Positions 40,672-48,953 of a stretch of 64,000 nt of DNA are shown in pieces; the first letter of the stretch is position 1; the number at the start of each line of letters is the position of its first letter. Position numbers and translations under genes: made by a program. The stretch spans positions 3,348,001 to 3,412,000 of the forward strand of contig NC_007948.1 in NCBI RefSeq assembly GCF_000013865.1, given 5' to 3'. The notes beneath the pieces are model-generated. The model searched no databases, was not told the DNA's origin, and worked only from the letters and a program-made list of their open reading frames with translations. Source of the DNA: Polaromonas sp. JS666. Lineage in GTDB: Bacteria; Pseudomonadota; Gammaproteobacteria; Burkholderiales; Burkholderiaceae_C.

Positions 40672-41685
40672 ATGAAACATACCGTTGCCCACACCATCGC
40701 CCGTACCGCCACCCTTCTCACGCTGTCCAGCCTTGCACTGGCCGCAACCTGCGCATTCGCTGCGGGCGAGCCGGTGATCGGCCTGATCACCAAAACCGAA
40801 ACCAATCCCTTCTTCGTCAAGATGAAGGAAGGGGCCGAGGCCGAGGCCAAAAAACTCGGTGCCAAGCTGCTGACCGCGGCCGGAAAATCCGACGGCGACA
40901 CCGCAGGCCAGATCACCGCCCTTGAAAACATGGCGGCTGCCGGCGCCAAGACCATTTTGATCACCGCCAGCGGCGATGCCATCGCCCCGACCGTCAAAAA
41001 ACTGCAGGCCAAGGGCGTGCAGGTGATCGCGCTGGACAGCCCCTTTGCCGGCGCCGACGCGCTGTTTGCCACCGACAACTACCAGGCCGGCGTCCTGGTG
41101 GGCCAGTACGCCAAGGCGGCAATGGCCGGCAAACCCGCCCGTATCGTCACGCTTGACCTGCTGCCCGGCCACCCGGTGGGCGCACAGCGGCACAACGGCT
41201 TCATGAAGGGTTTTGGCCTGCCTGCGGCAGACGCCAAGTCCAACGAACTGTCGCGGGACCCTGCCGTGGTGTGCATGGCCGACAGCTTTGGCGACCGGGC
41301 CAAGAGCCAGACCGCCATGGAGAACTGCCTGCAGAAAAATCCCGACATCAACGTGGTCTACACCATCAACGAACCCGCCGCCGCCGGCGCCTTCAACGCG
41401 CTGAAGAAGGCCGGCAAGGAAAAAGGCGTGCTGATCCTGTCCGTCGACGGCGGCTGCCAGGGCATCAAGGATCTGGCGGCCGGCATGATCACTGCGACCT
41501 CGCAGCAATATCCGCTGAAGATGGCGGCACTGGGCGTGGAGGCCGGCGTGAAGTACGCCAAGGGCGGCCAGAAGTCCTCGGGCTACACCGACACCGGCGT
41601 AACCCTGATCTCGGCCAAGCCGGTCAGCGGCGTGGACAGCAAGGACCTCAAGACGGGCATGGACCTTTGCTGGGGCACCAAATGA
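40672..41685 (+). CDS. frcB: Sugar ABC transporter, periplasmic binding protein (FrcB-like)
   Basis: 337-residue type-I periplasmic binding protein. The signal peptide ends near ATCAFAAG. The mature part starts EPVIGLITKTETNPFFVKM, as in ribose/fructose-binding proteins, with IALDSPFAGADALFATDNYQ and VYTINEPAAAGAFNAL as hinge and ligand-pocket segments. It is the first gene of a plus-strand operon with permease and ATPase. Similarity in layout to the Sinorhizobium frcBCA system suggests fructose, ribose or mannose as ligand. Confidence 0.87.
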   Translation: MKHTVAHTIARTATLLTLSSLALAATCAFAAGEPVIGLITKTETNPFFVKMKEGAEAEAKKLGAKLLTAAGKSDGDTAGQITALENMAAAGAKTILITASGDAIAPTVKKLQAKGVQVIALDSPFAGADALFATDNYQAGVLVGQYAKAAMAGKPARIVTLDLLPGHPVGAQRHNGFMKGFGLPAADAKSNELSRDPAVVCMADSFGDRAKSQTAMENCLQKNPDINVVYTINEPAAAGAFNALKKAGKEKGVLILSVDGGCQGIKDLAAGMITATSQQYPLKMAALGVEAGVKYAKGGQKSSGYTDTGVTLISAKPVSGVDSKDLKTGMDLCWGTK

Positions 41686-41771
41686 CCCGGCAGTTGCCCG
41701 AAGCAGACCTTGGGTTGGCGGGACCGCCTGAGCGCGCCCCTGTTCCTTCAATCACTTCGAGGGGTTCACCG

Positions 41772-42728
41772 ATGAATTCAACTTCACGCCACATCCCGTG
41801 GGGGGCCCTGGGCCCCTGGCTGGCCCTGCTGGCCACCTGCATCTTTTTTACCACCCAGTCAGACCGTTTCCTGACCGGTGAAAACCTGTCACTGGTGCTG
41901 CAGCAGGTGATGGTTGTGGGCATCCTGGCCATCGGCCAGACCCTGATCATCCTGACTGCCGGCATCGACCTGTCATGCGGCATGGTCATGGCACTGGGCA
42001 GCATGATCATGACCAAGTTCGCGGTGAACTACGGCATCAACCCCTACCTGGCCATTGTCTGCGGGCTGGCGGTCACCACCGGCTTTGGACTCATCAACGG
42101 CCTGCTGGTCACCCGCGTCAAGCTGCCCCCCTTCATCGTGACGCTGGGCACCCTGAACATCGCGTTCGCCATCACCCAGATTTACTCCAACGCGCAAATC
42201 ATTTCCAACCTCCCGGATGAAATGACCGCCCTGGGCAACACCTTCAGCCTGGGCAGCACCGAAGTCAGCCTGGGGACGGTCACGATGATCGCCCTGTACG
42301 CCCTCGCATGGTTCGTGCTGCGGGAGACCGCGCCGGGCCGCCACCTGTACGCGGTGGGCAACAACGCCGAAGCCGCGCGCCTGACCGGCATCCGGGTCGA
42401 CCGCGTGCTGGTGACGGTCTATGCGCTGGCGGGTCTTTTTTACGGCATTGCCGCGCTGTTGTCGGTCGCGCGCACCGGCGTGGGCGACCCCAACGCCGGG
42501 CAAACCGAAAACCTGGATGCCATCACCGCCGTGGTGCTGGGCGGCACCAGCCTGTTTGGCGGGCGCGGCATCATCCTGGGCTCGCTGGTGGGCGCGGTGA
42601 TTGTGGGCGTGTTCCGCAATGGCCTGACGCTGATGGGCGTTGCCTCCGTTTATCAAACGCTGATCACCGGCATCCTGGTGATCCTCGCAGTCGCTGCTGA
42701 CCAGATGTCGCGCAAGGGGCCCCGCTGA
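41772..42728 (+). CDS. frcC: Sugar ABC transporter permease (FrcC/RbsC-like)
   Basis: 318-residue inner-membrane permease of the ribose/fructose class with 8-10 hydrophobic segments. It starts MNSTSRHIPWGALGPWLALL at ATG 41772, preceded by GAGGGG. Typical segments: IGQTLIILTAGIDLSCGMVM, GLLVTRVKLPPFIVTLGTL, YAVGNNAEAARLTGIRVDRV (EAA-like coupling loop) and VLGGTSLFGGRG. The stop codon shares an A with the ATPase start (TGATG), so the pair is translationally coupled. Confidence 0.9.
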   Translation: MNSTSRHIPWGALGPWLALLATCIFFTTQSDRFLTGENLSLVLQQVMVVGILAIGQTLIILTAGIDLSCGMVMALGSMIMTKFAVNYGINPYLAIVCGLAVTTGFGLINGLLVTRVKLPPFIVTLGTLNIAFAITQIYSNAQIISNLPDEMTALGNTFSLGSTEVSLGTVTMIALYALAWFVLRETAPGRHLYAVGNNAEAARLTGIRVDRVLVTVYALAGLFYGIAALLSVARTGVGDPNAGQTENLDAITAVVLGGTSLFGGRGIILGSLVGAVIVGVFRNGLTLMGVASVYQTLITGILVILAVAADQMSRKGPR

Positions 42729-43546
42729 TGAATACCACCTCACCCAACCACTCACCCAACGCCTCCTCCCCTCTGGTCATGCAGGCCCGGGGCCTGGTCA
42801 AACGCTACGGCCAGGTGACTGCGCTGGACGGCACCGACTTTGAGCTGCGCGCCGGTGAAATCCTGGCGGTGATCGGTGACAACGGCGCCGGCAAGTCCTC
42901 CCTGATCAAGGCCCTGTCGGGGGCGACCGTGCCCGACGAAGGCGAGTTGCTGCTGGACGGCAAGCCGGTGCGCTTCAAGTCCCCCATCGATGCACGCCGG
43001 GCCGGCATAGAGACCGTCTACCAGGACCTGGCCGTTGCCCCGGCCATGAGCATTGCCGAAAACCTGTTCCTCGGCCGTGAGCTCATCAAGACCAGAGGCC
43101 TTGGCAAACTGCTGCACCTGCTCGACAAGAAGCGGATGCTGGAGCAGGCCATTGCCCGCATGCAGGAGCTCAAGGTCGGGATTCGCTCGATGACGCAAGC
43201 GGTGGAGACGCTCTCCGGCGGCCAGCGCCAGTGCGTGGCCGTGGCGCGCGCCGCTGCCTTCGCACAGCACGTGGTGATCATGGACGAGCCCACGGCCGCG
43301 CTGGGCGTGAAGGAAGGCAACATGGTGCTGGAGCTGATTCGCCGGGTGCGCGACAAGGGCCTGCCCGTGATCCTGATCAGCCACAACATGCCGCATGTGT
43401 TCGAGGTGGCCGACCGCATCCATATCCAGCGCCTGGGCCGGCGTGCGGCCGTCGTCAACCCCAAAACCATCAGCATGAGCGATACCGTCGCCGTGATGAC
43501 TGGCGCCAAGACGGCCGAAGAACTGCCGCAGGCCGCACTGGCCTGA
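42728..43546 (+). CDS. frcA: Sugar ABC transporter ATPase, single-domain (FrcA-like)
   Basis: 272-residue ATPase with one nucleotide-binding domain. Walker A GDNGAGKSSLI at about 55-65, signature LSGGQRQCVAVARA, Walker B VVIMDEPTAALGV and the H-loop ILISHNM. Most ribose-class importers use an RbsA protein with two fused domains; the single domain here matches FrcA. The C-terminal IHIQRLGRRAAVVNPKTISM is also typical of FrcA. The active importer is therefore expected to use an ATPase homodimer. Confidence 0.9.
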   Translation: MNTTSPNHSPNASSPLVMQARGLVKRYGQVTALDGTDFELRAGEILAVIGDNGAGKSSLIKALSGATVPDEGELLLDGKPVRFKSPIDARRAGIETVYQDLAVAPAMSIAENLFLGRELIKTRGLGKLLHLLDKKRMLEQAIARMQELKVGIRSMTQAVETLSGGQRQCVAVARAAAFAQHVVIMDEPTAALGVKEGNMVLELIRRVRDKGLPVILISHNMPHVFEVADRIHIQRLGRRAAVVNPKTISMSDTVAVMTGAKTAEELPQAALA

Positions 43547-43584
43547 ACGCCTGTTCGCACTCAACCTGACCATGAGATTGCCCC

Positions 43585-44037
43585 ATGCTTAAAGGCATCG
43601 ACTCCCTGCTCACCCCCGAGTTGCTCAAGCTGCTGGCCGAAATGGGCCACGACGATGCGCTCGTGCTGGCCGACGCCAACTTCACCGCGATGAGCCTGGG
43701 TGCGGGCAAGCCCGTGCTGCGCCTGCCCGGCCATGGCATGGCGCGGACGGCACAGGCCGTGATCTCCCTGCTGCCCCTGGCCGAAGATGTGGACCACCCG
43801 GTGGCCTACATGCAGGTCAGTGGCACCGAGGCACCTTACTGCTCGGGATTGCAGCGCGAGGTGCTGGCGCTGCTGGCCCCGAACCTGCTGGCGCACCAGC
43901 AGGCCGAGGCCATCGAACGCCATGCCTTCTATGACCGGGTGCGCCGGGCCTATGCCATTGTGGTGACGGGTGAGCTGCAGCCCTTTGGCAACTTCATCCT
44001 TCGCAAGGGCGTGATCGGCGAGAATCTGCGGCCATGA
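43585..44037 (+). CDS. RbsD/FucU-family sugar mutarotase-like protein
   Basis: 150-residue protein of the RbsD/FucU fold, which interconverts sugar anomers or pyranose forms before phosphorylation. It starts MLKGIDSLLTPELLKLLAEM, with GHDDALVLADANF containing the catalytic His-Asp pair and the C-terminal VVTGELQPFGNFILRKGV with the Tyr/Asn pocket partly changed. It lies 38 bp after frcA and overlaps the ROK gene start in an ATGA junction. The pattern is closer to FucU than to RbsD. The exact sugar is not determinable. Confidence 0.85.
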   Translation: MLKGIDSLLTPELLKLLAEMGHDDALVLADANFTAMSLGAGKPVLRLPGHGMARTAQAVISLLPLAEDVDHPVAYMQVSGTEAPYCSGLQREVLALLAPNLLAHQQAEAIERHAFYDRVRRAYAIVVTGELQPFGNFILRKGVIGENLRP

Positions 44038-45278
44038 CACGAGCCAGTGCTTCACCCGCCCCTGGGGCCATTTCCCCTGCGCCGCCGCGCTTGTTGCGTC
44101 CGCGCGGCTCCAACCAGGTGGGCATGCGCCAGTTCAACGAGCGCGTGGTGCTGCAGGCCCTGCGCCTGCACGGCAGCCTGCCCAAAGCCGATCTGGCCCG
44201 CCTGACCGGCCTGACTGCCCAGACCATAGGGCTGATCACGGCCCGGCTCGAAGAAGACGGACTGTTGATCCGTCAGGACCGCGTGCGTGGACGCATCGGC
44301 CAGCCTTCGGTGCCCCTGGCGCTGAATCCGGACGGCGCCTTTTCCGTCGGTATCAAGATAGGCCGGCGCAGCACCGACTCCCTGCTGGTGGATTTCACCG
44401 GCAAAGTCAGGCAGCGGCTGTCGGTGACCTACCCTTTTCCCGAGGCTGGTACGCTGATTCCCACCATAGGCCAGCACCTGCGCACCCTGCGCGAGCAGCT
44501 CGGCCCGCTGGCCCCGCGCCTGGTCGGGGTCGGCGTCGCCGCACCGTTCCAGTTCGGCGGCTGGCACCGGATGCTGGGGCTGTCGGACGACCAGTCAGAT
44601 GCCTGGAACCGCATCGACCTGGGCACTGAAGTCCAGGCCATGGCCGACCTGCCGGTGAACTTTGCCAAGGACACATCGGCCGCCTGCGTGGCCGAACTGG
44701 TGGCCGGCCGCGGACGCGACCTGAAGAGTTTTCTGTACCTGTTTGTGGACACCTTTGTCGGCGGGGGCCTGGTCATCAACTCCCACCCCCATGCCGGCAT
44801 CCATGGCAATGCCGGTGCCGTCGCCTCGCTGCCCCTGCAGGTGGCGCAGGCAGCCGACGCGCCGCCCCAACTGATCAGTCAGGCCTCGCTGTGGGAACTG
44901 GAGCGGCGCCTGGTGGCGCAGGGGCTGGACCCGGCCGCGGCCTACGACGAGCGGGCCCTGCAGCCCCCGTTCGACCAGGAGACCGGCGCCTGGGTGGCCA
45001 GCGCCGCCAATGCGCTGGCCCACTGCGTGGTCAGCGCCACGGCCTTCCTGGACATTGATGCCGTGGTGATGGACGGCTCGTTCTGCCGGCCCCTGTTGCT
45101 CCAGCTGATCGAGCGCACCCGTGAAGCCTTGGGCCGCTACAACTGGGAAGGCCTGTGGCCAGCCACGGTGATCGCCGGCGACATGGGCCCGGACGCCCGC
45201 GCGCTGGGCGGCGCCCTGTTGCCGCTGCACGCCAATTTTGCCCCCGATCCCGACCTGTTTCTCAAGGTCGGCGGCTGA
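44034..45278 (+). CDS. ROK-family transcriptional regulator
   Basis: 414-residue protein with an N-terminal winged HTH (about 30-90: FNERVVLQALRLHGSLPKAD, LTGLTAQTIGLITARLEEDG) and a ROK sugar-kinase-like domain (about 100-410). ROK segments: SVGIKIGRRSTDSLLVDFTG, VGVGVAAPFQF, FLYLFVDTFVGGGLVINSHP and HGNAGAVASLP. The usual ROK zinc motif CxCGxxGC is absent after HGNAG, so it is not a standard zinc-containing kinase. As last gene of the importer operon, it is the likely sugar-responsive repressor of both frcBCA and the divergent kinase. Confidence 0.88.
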   Translation: MTRASASPAPGAISPAPPRLLRPRGSNQVGMRQFNERVVLQALRLHGSLPKADLARLTGLTAQTIGLITARLEEDGLLIRQDRVRGRIGQPSVPLALNPDGAFSVGIKIGRRSTDSLLVDFTGKVRQRLSVTYPFPEAGTLIPTIGQHLRTLREQLGPLAPRLVGVGVAAPFQFGGWHRMLGLSDDQSDAWNRIDLGTEVQAMADLPVNFAKDTSAACVAELVAGRGRDLKSFLYLFVDTFVGGGLVINSHPHAGIHGNAGAVASLPLQVAQAADAPPQLISQASLWELERRLVAQGLDPAAAYDERALQPPFDQETGAWVASAANALAHCVVSATAFLDIDAVVMDGSFCRPLLLQLIERTREALGRYNWEGLWPATVIAGDMGPDARALGGALLPLHANFAPDPDLFLKVGG

Positions 45279-45299
45279 GCCGGGCCGAGCCGGGCGGCC

Positions 45300-45947
45300 T
45301 CAGGCCTGCCGCGCCTGGCGCCGGGCCTTCCACGCGCCAAACAGGACGAACAGGCCCGGAATCAAAATCATCGCCCAGATGATCTTGTCCAGGTTCGCCT
45401 TGACAAAGGGGACGTTGCCGAAAAAGTAGCCCGCCGTGACGATGCCGCCGACCCAGAGCGCGCCGCCTGTGATGTCGTACAGCGTGAATTTGCTGCGCGT
45501 CATTTGCGACACACCGGCCACAAACGGGGCAAAAGTCCGTAAAAAGGGCATGAAACGCGCCGCCACAATGGTGATCCCGCCGTAACGCTCGTAGAACTCG
45601 TGAGCCTGGTTAAACGCCTTTTTATTGAAAAATTTTGAATCTTCCCACTGGAACACCTTGGGGCCGAAGTAGTTGCCGATGGCGTAATTGGACTGGTTGC
45701 CCAGCACCGCTGCCGCAAACAGCAGCCCCAGCGTCAGCGGATAGCTCATCAGGCCCACGCCGCACATCGCGCCGACCACAAACAGCAGCGAGTCGCCGGG
45801 CAGAAATGGCATGACGACCACGCCGGTTTCCACAAAAATAATGAGAAACAGCAGCGCGTAAACCCAGGTGCCGTAGCTCGTGACAAAGGTTTCCAGGTGT
45901 TTGTCCACGTGGAGAATGAAATCCATCAGATAAGTTAGCAGTTCCAT
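45300..45947 (-). CDS. DedA family membrane protein
   Basis: 215-residue inner-membrane protein of the DedA (VTT/SNARE-associated) family, implicated in undecaprenyl-phosphate or phospholipid translocation and envelope homeostasis. Segments: FVETGVVVMPFLPGDSLLFV, NQSNYAIGNYFGPKVF, FYERYGGITIVAARFMPFLR and TRSKFTLYDITGGALW. The start ATG at 45947 gives MELLTYLMDFILHVDK. A damaged copy of its 3' end is found 6 kb away at 39296-39475. It is convergent with the ROK gene and divergent from mutL (62 bp). Confidence 0.92.
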   Translation of the reverse strand: MELLTYLMDFILHVDKHLETFVTSYGTWVYALLFLIIFVETGVVVMPFLPGDSLLFVVGAMCGVGLMSYPLTLGLLFAAAVLGNQSNYAIGNYFGPKVFQWEDSKFFNKKAFNQAHEFYERYGGITIVAARFMPFLRTFAPFVAGVSQMTRSKFTLYDITGGALWVGGIVTAGYFFGNVPFVKANLDKIIWAMILIPGLFVLFGAWKARRQARQA

Positions 45948-46009
45948 GAGACGGGATTATCGGGGCTGAATAAGACAGGCTTGGCAGCCCGCCGGCTCCG
46001 CCCCCTAAA

Positions 46010-47992
46010 ATGGCTGCAACCATGAGCGCCCTGCCGTCAACCCTTTCGCCGCTCCAGACCTCCCCGCCCCCGCGCAAACCCATCCGCGAGTTGCCGGACG
46101 AGCTGATCAGCCAGATCGCCGCCGGCGAGGTGGTCGAACGGCCGGCTTCGGTGGTGCGCGAACTGGTGGATAACGCGCTGGACGCAGGGGCCACGCAGGT
46201 GACGGTGCGACTGCTGGCCGGCGGCGTGCGGCTGATCCTCGTGGAGGACGACGGCCAGGGCATCCCGCGCGAAGAATTGCCGGTGGCCCTGCGGCGCCAC
46301 GCCACCAGCAAGATCGCCTCGCTGCAGGACCTCGAAGCCGTGGGCACCATGGGCTTTCGGGGTGAGGCGCTGGCCGCCATCAACTCGATTGCCGACATGA
46401 GCCTGCTGTCAAGAACACTTGACGGAGCCAGCGGGAACGCCGGCGAAGCCGCCCATGCCTGGCAACTCGATGGCCGCACCGGCGAGTTGAAGCCGGCCGC
46501 GCGCTCCCGCGGCACCAGCGTGGAAGTGCGCGAACTCTTTTATGCCACCCCGGCGCGCCGCAAGTTTTTGAAAACCGACGCCACCGAACTGGCCCATTGC
46601 ATTGAAGCCGTGCGCCGCCATGCGCTGGTGCGGCCAGACGTCGGCTTTGCCATCTGGCACGAGGGCAAGCTGGTGGAGCAATGGCGCGCCTGCCCTGGTG
46701 AACCGGCTGCGGCCCACACGCAGCGTCTGGCCGATGTGCTGGGCAGCGACTTTGTCGAGCAATCCGTCGCGGTCTATTACGAAAGCGCGGCGCGGCGGAC
46801 CGACGGGCTGCCCGCAGTGCGCGTGTGGGGCCGCGCCGGCATTCCGGATGCTGCGCGCTCGCGCGCCGACCAGCAGTTTGCCTATGTCAATGGCCGCTAT
46901 GTACGCGACAAGGTGCTGACCCACGCGGCACGCAGCGCCTATGAAGACGTGCTGCACGGCCATCGCCAGCCGGTGTATGCGCTGTATGTCGAGATGGACC
47001 CGGCCCGCGTCGACGTGAACGTGCACCCGACCAAAATCGAAGTGCGCTTTCGCGACAGCCGCGAGGTGCACCAGGCAGTGCGCCACGCCACCGAAAACGC
47101 ACTGGCCACGCCTCGCTCGGCCGCTGCGGCCAGCCCCGACGGTGCTGCAGCCGACACTGCCGCCCCCCTGATTTCCAGCGAATTTTCAGCATCAAATACC
47201 GGCTTTACCCAGAAAACCTGGGGGCAGCCAACGATCAACTTCGCAGCAAATGGTGGCCACCGGGCGTCGGACTTCGAGGCGATGTGGCCGGTACCGGTGC
47301 AGCCTGGCAGGCCAGCGGCAAGCGACGGCTTTTCACCCTCGCCAAGCCTCCCCCAAGGCGCCTCCTCCGCCGGCCCGGCAGACAGCCTGCCGCCCGGCGA
47401 CTGGCCGCTGGGCCGCGCCATCGCCCAACTGCAGGGCATTTACGTACTGGCCGAGAACGCGCAGGGCCTGGTCATCGTGGACATGCACGCGGCCCACGAG
47501 CGCATCGTCTATGAACGCCTGAAAAGCCAGATGGACAGCAGCGAAGGCGCGCACATTGCCAGCCAGCCCCTGCTGATTCCGGCCACCTTTGCCGCCAGCC
47601 CGCAGGAAGTGGCCACCGCCGAGGCTTGCATTGAAACGCTGGCCACCCTGGGCCTGGAAATCACGCCGTTTTCCCCCAGGACCCTGGCGGTGCGCGCCGT
47701 GCCGACCAGCCTGGCACAGGGGGACGCGGTGGAACTGGCGCGTAGCGTGCTGGCCGAGCTGGCCCAGCACGACGCCAGCACCGTGATCCAGCGGGCCCAG
47801 AATGAGCTGCTCTCTACCATGGCCTGCCATGGCGCCGTGCGGGCCAACCGCAAGCTCACGATTGACGAGATGAACGCCCTGCTGCGCCAGATGGAAGCCA
47901 CCGAGCGCTCCGACCAGTGCAACCACGGGCGGCCCACCTGGCGGCAGGTGAGCATCCGGGAGCTGGACGCCCTGTTTCTGCGCGGGCGCTGA
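46010..47992 (+). CDS. mutL: DNA mismatch repair protein MutL
   Basis: Mismatch-repair matchmaker/endonuclease. 660 residues from ATG 46010; ATG 46022 is equally possible and neither has a clear ribosome-binding site. The GHKL ATPase has VVRELVDNALDAGATQV, LVEDDGQGIPREE and MGFRGEALAAI. There is a long variable linker (about 370-460). The C-terminal dimerisation/endonuclease domain has VDMHAAHERIVYE, STMACHGAVRANRK and CNHGRPTW. The DxHAx2Ex4E motif and the two Cys-His motifs indicate nicking activity, as in bacteria without MutH; the usual DQHA reads DMHA here. Confidence 0.95.
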   Translation: MAATMSALPSTLSPLQTSPPPRKPIRELPDELISQIAAGEVVERPASVVRELVDNALDAGATQVTVRLLAGGVRLILVEDDGQGIPREELPVALRRHATSKIASLQDLEAVGTMGFRGEALAAINSIADMSLLSRTLDGASGNAGEAAHAWQLDGRTGELKPAARSRGTSVEVRELFYATPARRKFLKTDATELAHCIEAVRRHALVRPDVGFAIWHEGKLVEQWRACPGEPAAAHTQRLADVLGSDFVEQSVAVYYESAARRTDGLPAVRVWGRAGIPDAARSRADQQFAYVNGRYVRDKVLTHAARSAYEDVLHGHRQPVYALYVEMDPARVDVNVHPTKIEVRFRDSREVHQAVRHATENALATPRSAAAASPDGAAADTAAPLISSEFSASNTGFTQKTWGQPTINFAANGGHRASDFEAMWPVPVQPGRPAASDGFSPSPSLPQGASSAGPADSLPPGDWPLGRAIAQLQGIYVLAENAQGLVIVDMHAAHERIVYERLKSQMDSSEGAHIASQPLLIPATFAASPQEVATAEACIETLATLGLEITPFSPRTLAVRAVPTSLAQGDAVELARSVLAELAQHDASTVIQRAQNELLSTMACHGAVRANRKLTIDEMNALLRQMEATERSDQCNHGRPTWRQVSIRELDALFLRGR

Positions 47993-48024
47993 ACTTTCCG
48001 CCCGCCCGCGTATCACTTATCTGC

Positions 48025-48882
48025 ATGAAACGCTGGCACCTCTTCACTTCCTTCTGCGCGGCGCTGGCCTTGATGGCGGGTTGCGCCACGCTCGACGAAA
48101 AGCAGCGCGACTGGATCTTCCAGCCCAGCGACCGCACCTGGAGCGGAGGCGCCGCAGCCGCCGAGGGCATGGAGGACGTCTGGATCAAGTTCAATTCCAG
48201 AATCAACGACCAGAACATCCGCCTTCATGGGCTCTGGTTGCCCGCCGACACAGACAGGGACAGGCCGCAAGCCGGCAAGGCGCCCGTCATGCTTTACCTG
48301 CACGGTGCGCGTTACAACGTCACCGGTTCCGCCCCGCGCATGCGGCGCATGCAGGAACTGGGCTTTTCGGTGCTGGCCATCGACTACCGCGGCTTTGGCA
48401 AAAGCACCCACGAGCTGCCTTCGGAGGCCTCGGCCTATGAAGACGCCCGCGTCGCCTGGGACTGGCTGGCACAGAAGTATCCCAACCGGCCGCGCTATAT
48501 CTTCGGCCACTCGCTGGGCGGGCCGATTGCCATCAACCTGGCCAACGAGGTCGCTGACGAAAGCGGCACCATCGTCGAAGGCACCTTCACCTCGATAGCC
48601 GACGTGGTGAGCACGTCCAAATGGGGCTGGATGCCGCTGTCGCTGCTGATCACCCAGCGCTTTGAAGCCGTGCACAAGGTGGCGACGATTGGTTCACCTC
48701 TTCTGGTCGTCCATGGCGGCGAAGACCGCCTGATCCTGCCCGACCTGGGGCGCAAGCTGTTTGACGCAGCGACCCAGCCCAAGCTGTTCATGCTGGTCGA
48801 GGGCGGCTCGCACCACAATACCAACCTGGTCGGCCAGCCGCAGTACCGGCAGGCGCTGGCGCAGCTTTTCCAGCTGAAATAA
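48025..48882 (+). CDS. Lipoprotein alpha/beta hydrolase
   Basis: 285 residues. A signal peptide with lipobox LMAG-Cys is followed by an alpha/beta hydrolase domain. Nucleophile elbow: IFGHSLGGPIA (Gly-x-Ser-x-Gly). The oxyanion segment is MLYLHGARYNVTG, the acid is in VVHGGEDRLI and the catalytic histidine in GGSHHNTN. It starts at ATG 48025 (MKRWHLFTSFC), 32 bp after mutL. It resembles the BEM46-like serine peptidase/esterase group. Substrate unknown; a location at the outer membrane facing the periplasm is expected. Confidence 0.87.
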   Translation: MKRWHLFTSFCAALALMAGCATLDEKQRDWIFQPSDRTWSGGAAAAEGMEDVWIKFNSRINDQNIRLHGLWLPADTDRDRPQAGKAPVMLYLHGARYNVTGSAPRMRRMQELGFSVLAIDYRGFGKSTHELPSEASAYEDARVAWDWLAQKYPNRPRYIFGHSLGGPIAINLANEVADESGTIVEGTFTSIADVVSTSKWGWMPLSLLITQRFEAVHKVATIGSPLLVVHGGEDRLILPDLGRKLFDAATQPKLFMLVEGGSHHNTNLVGQPQYRQALAQLFQLK

Positions 48883-48953
48883 GTCAGCCGCGCGCCCAGG
48901 CTGCCGTGCCTTTGCCACGCCTTGGTGGCGGGCAATCTGATACCCTCGAACGG

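Noticed and set aside
40579..41751. Open frame of 390 codons on the minus strand
   Set aside because: Antisense to the frcB-like gene, whose signal peptide and family motifs are clear.
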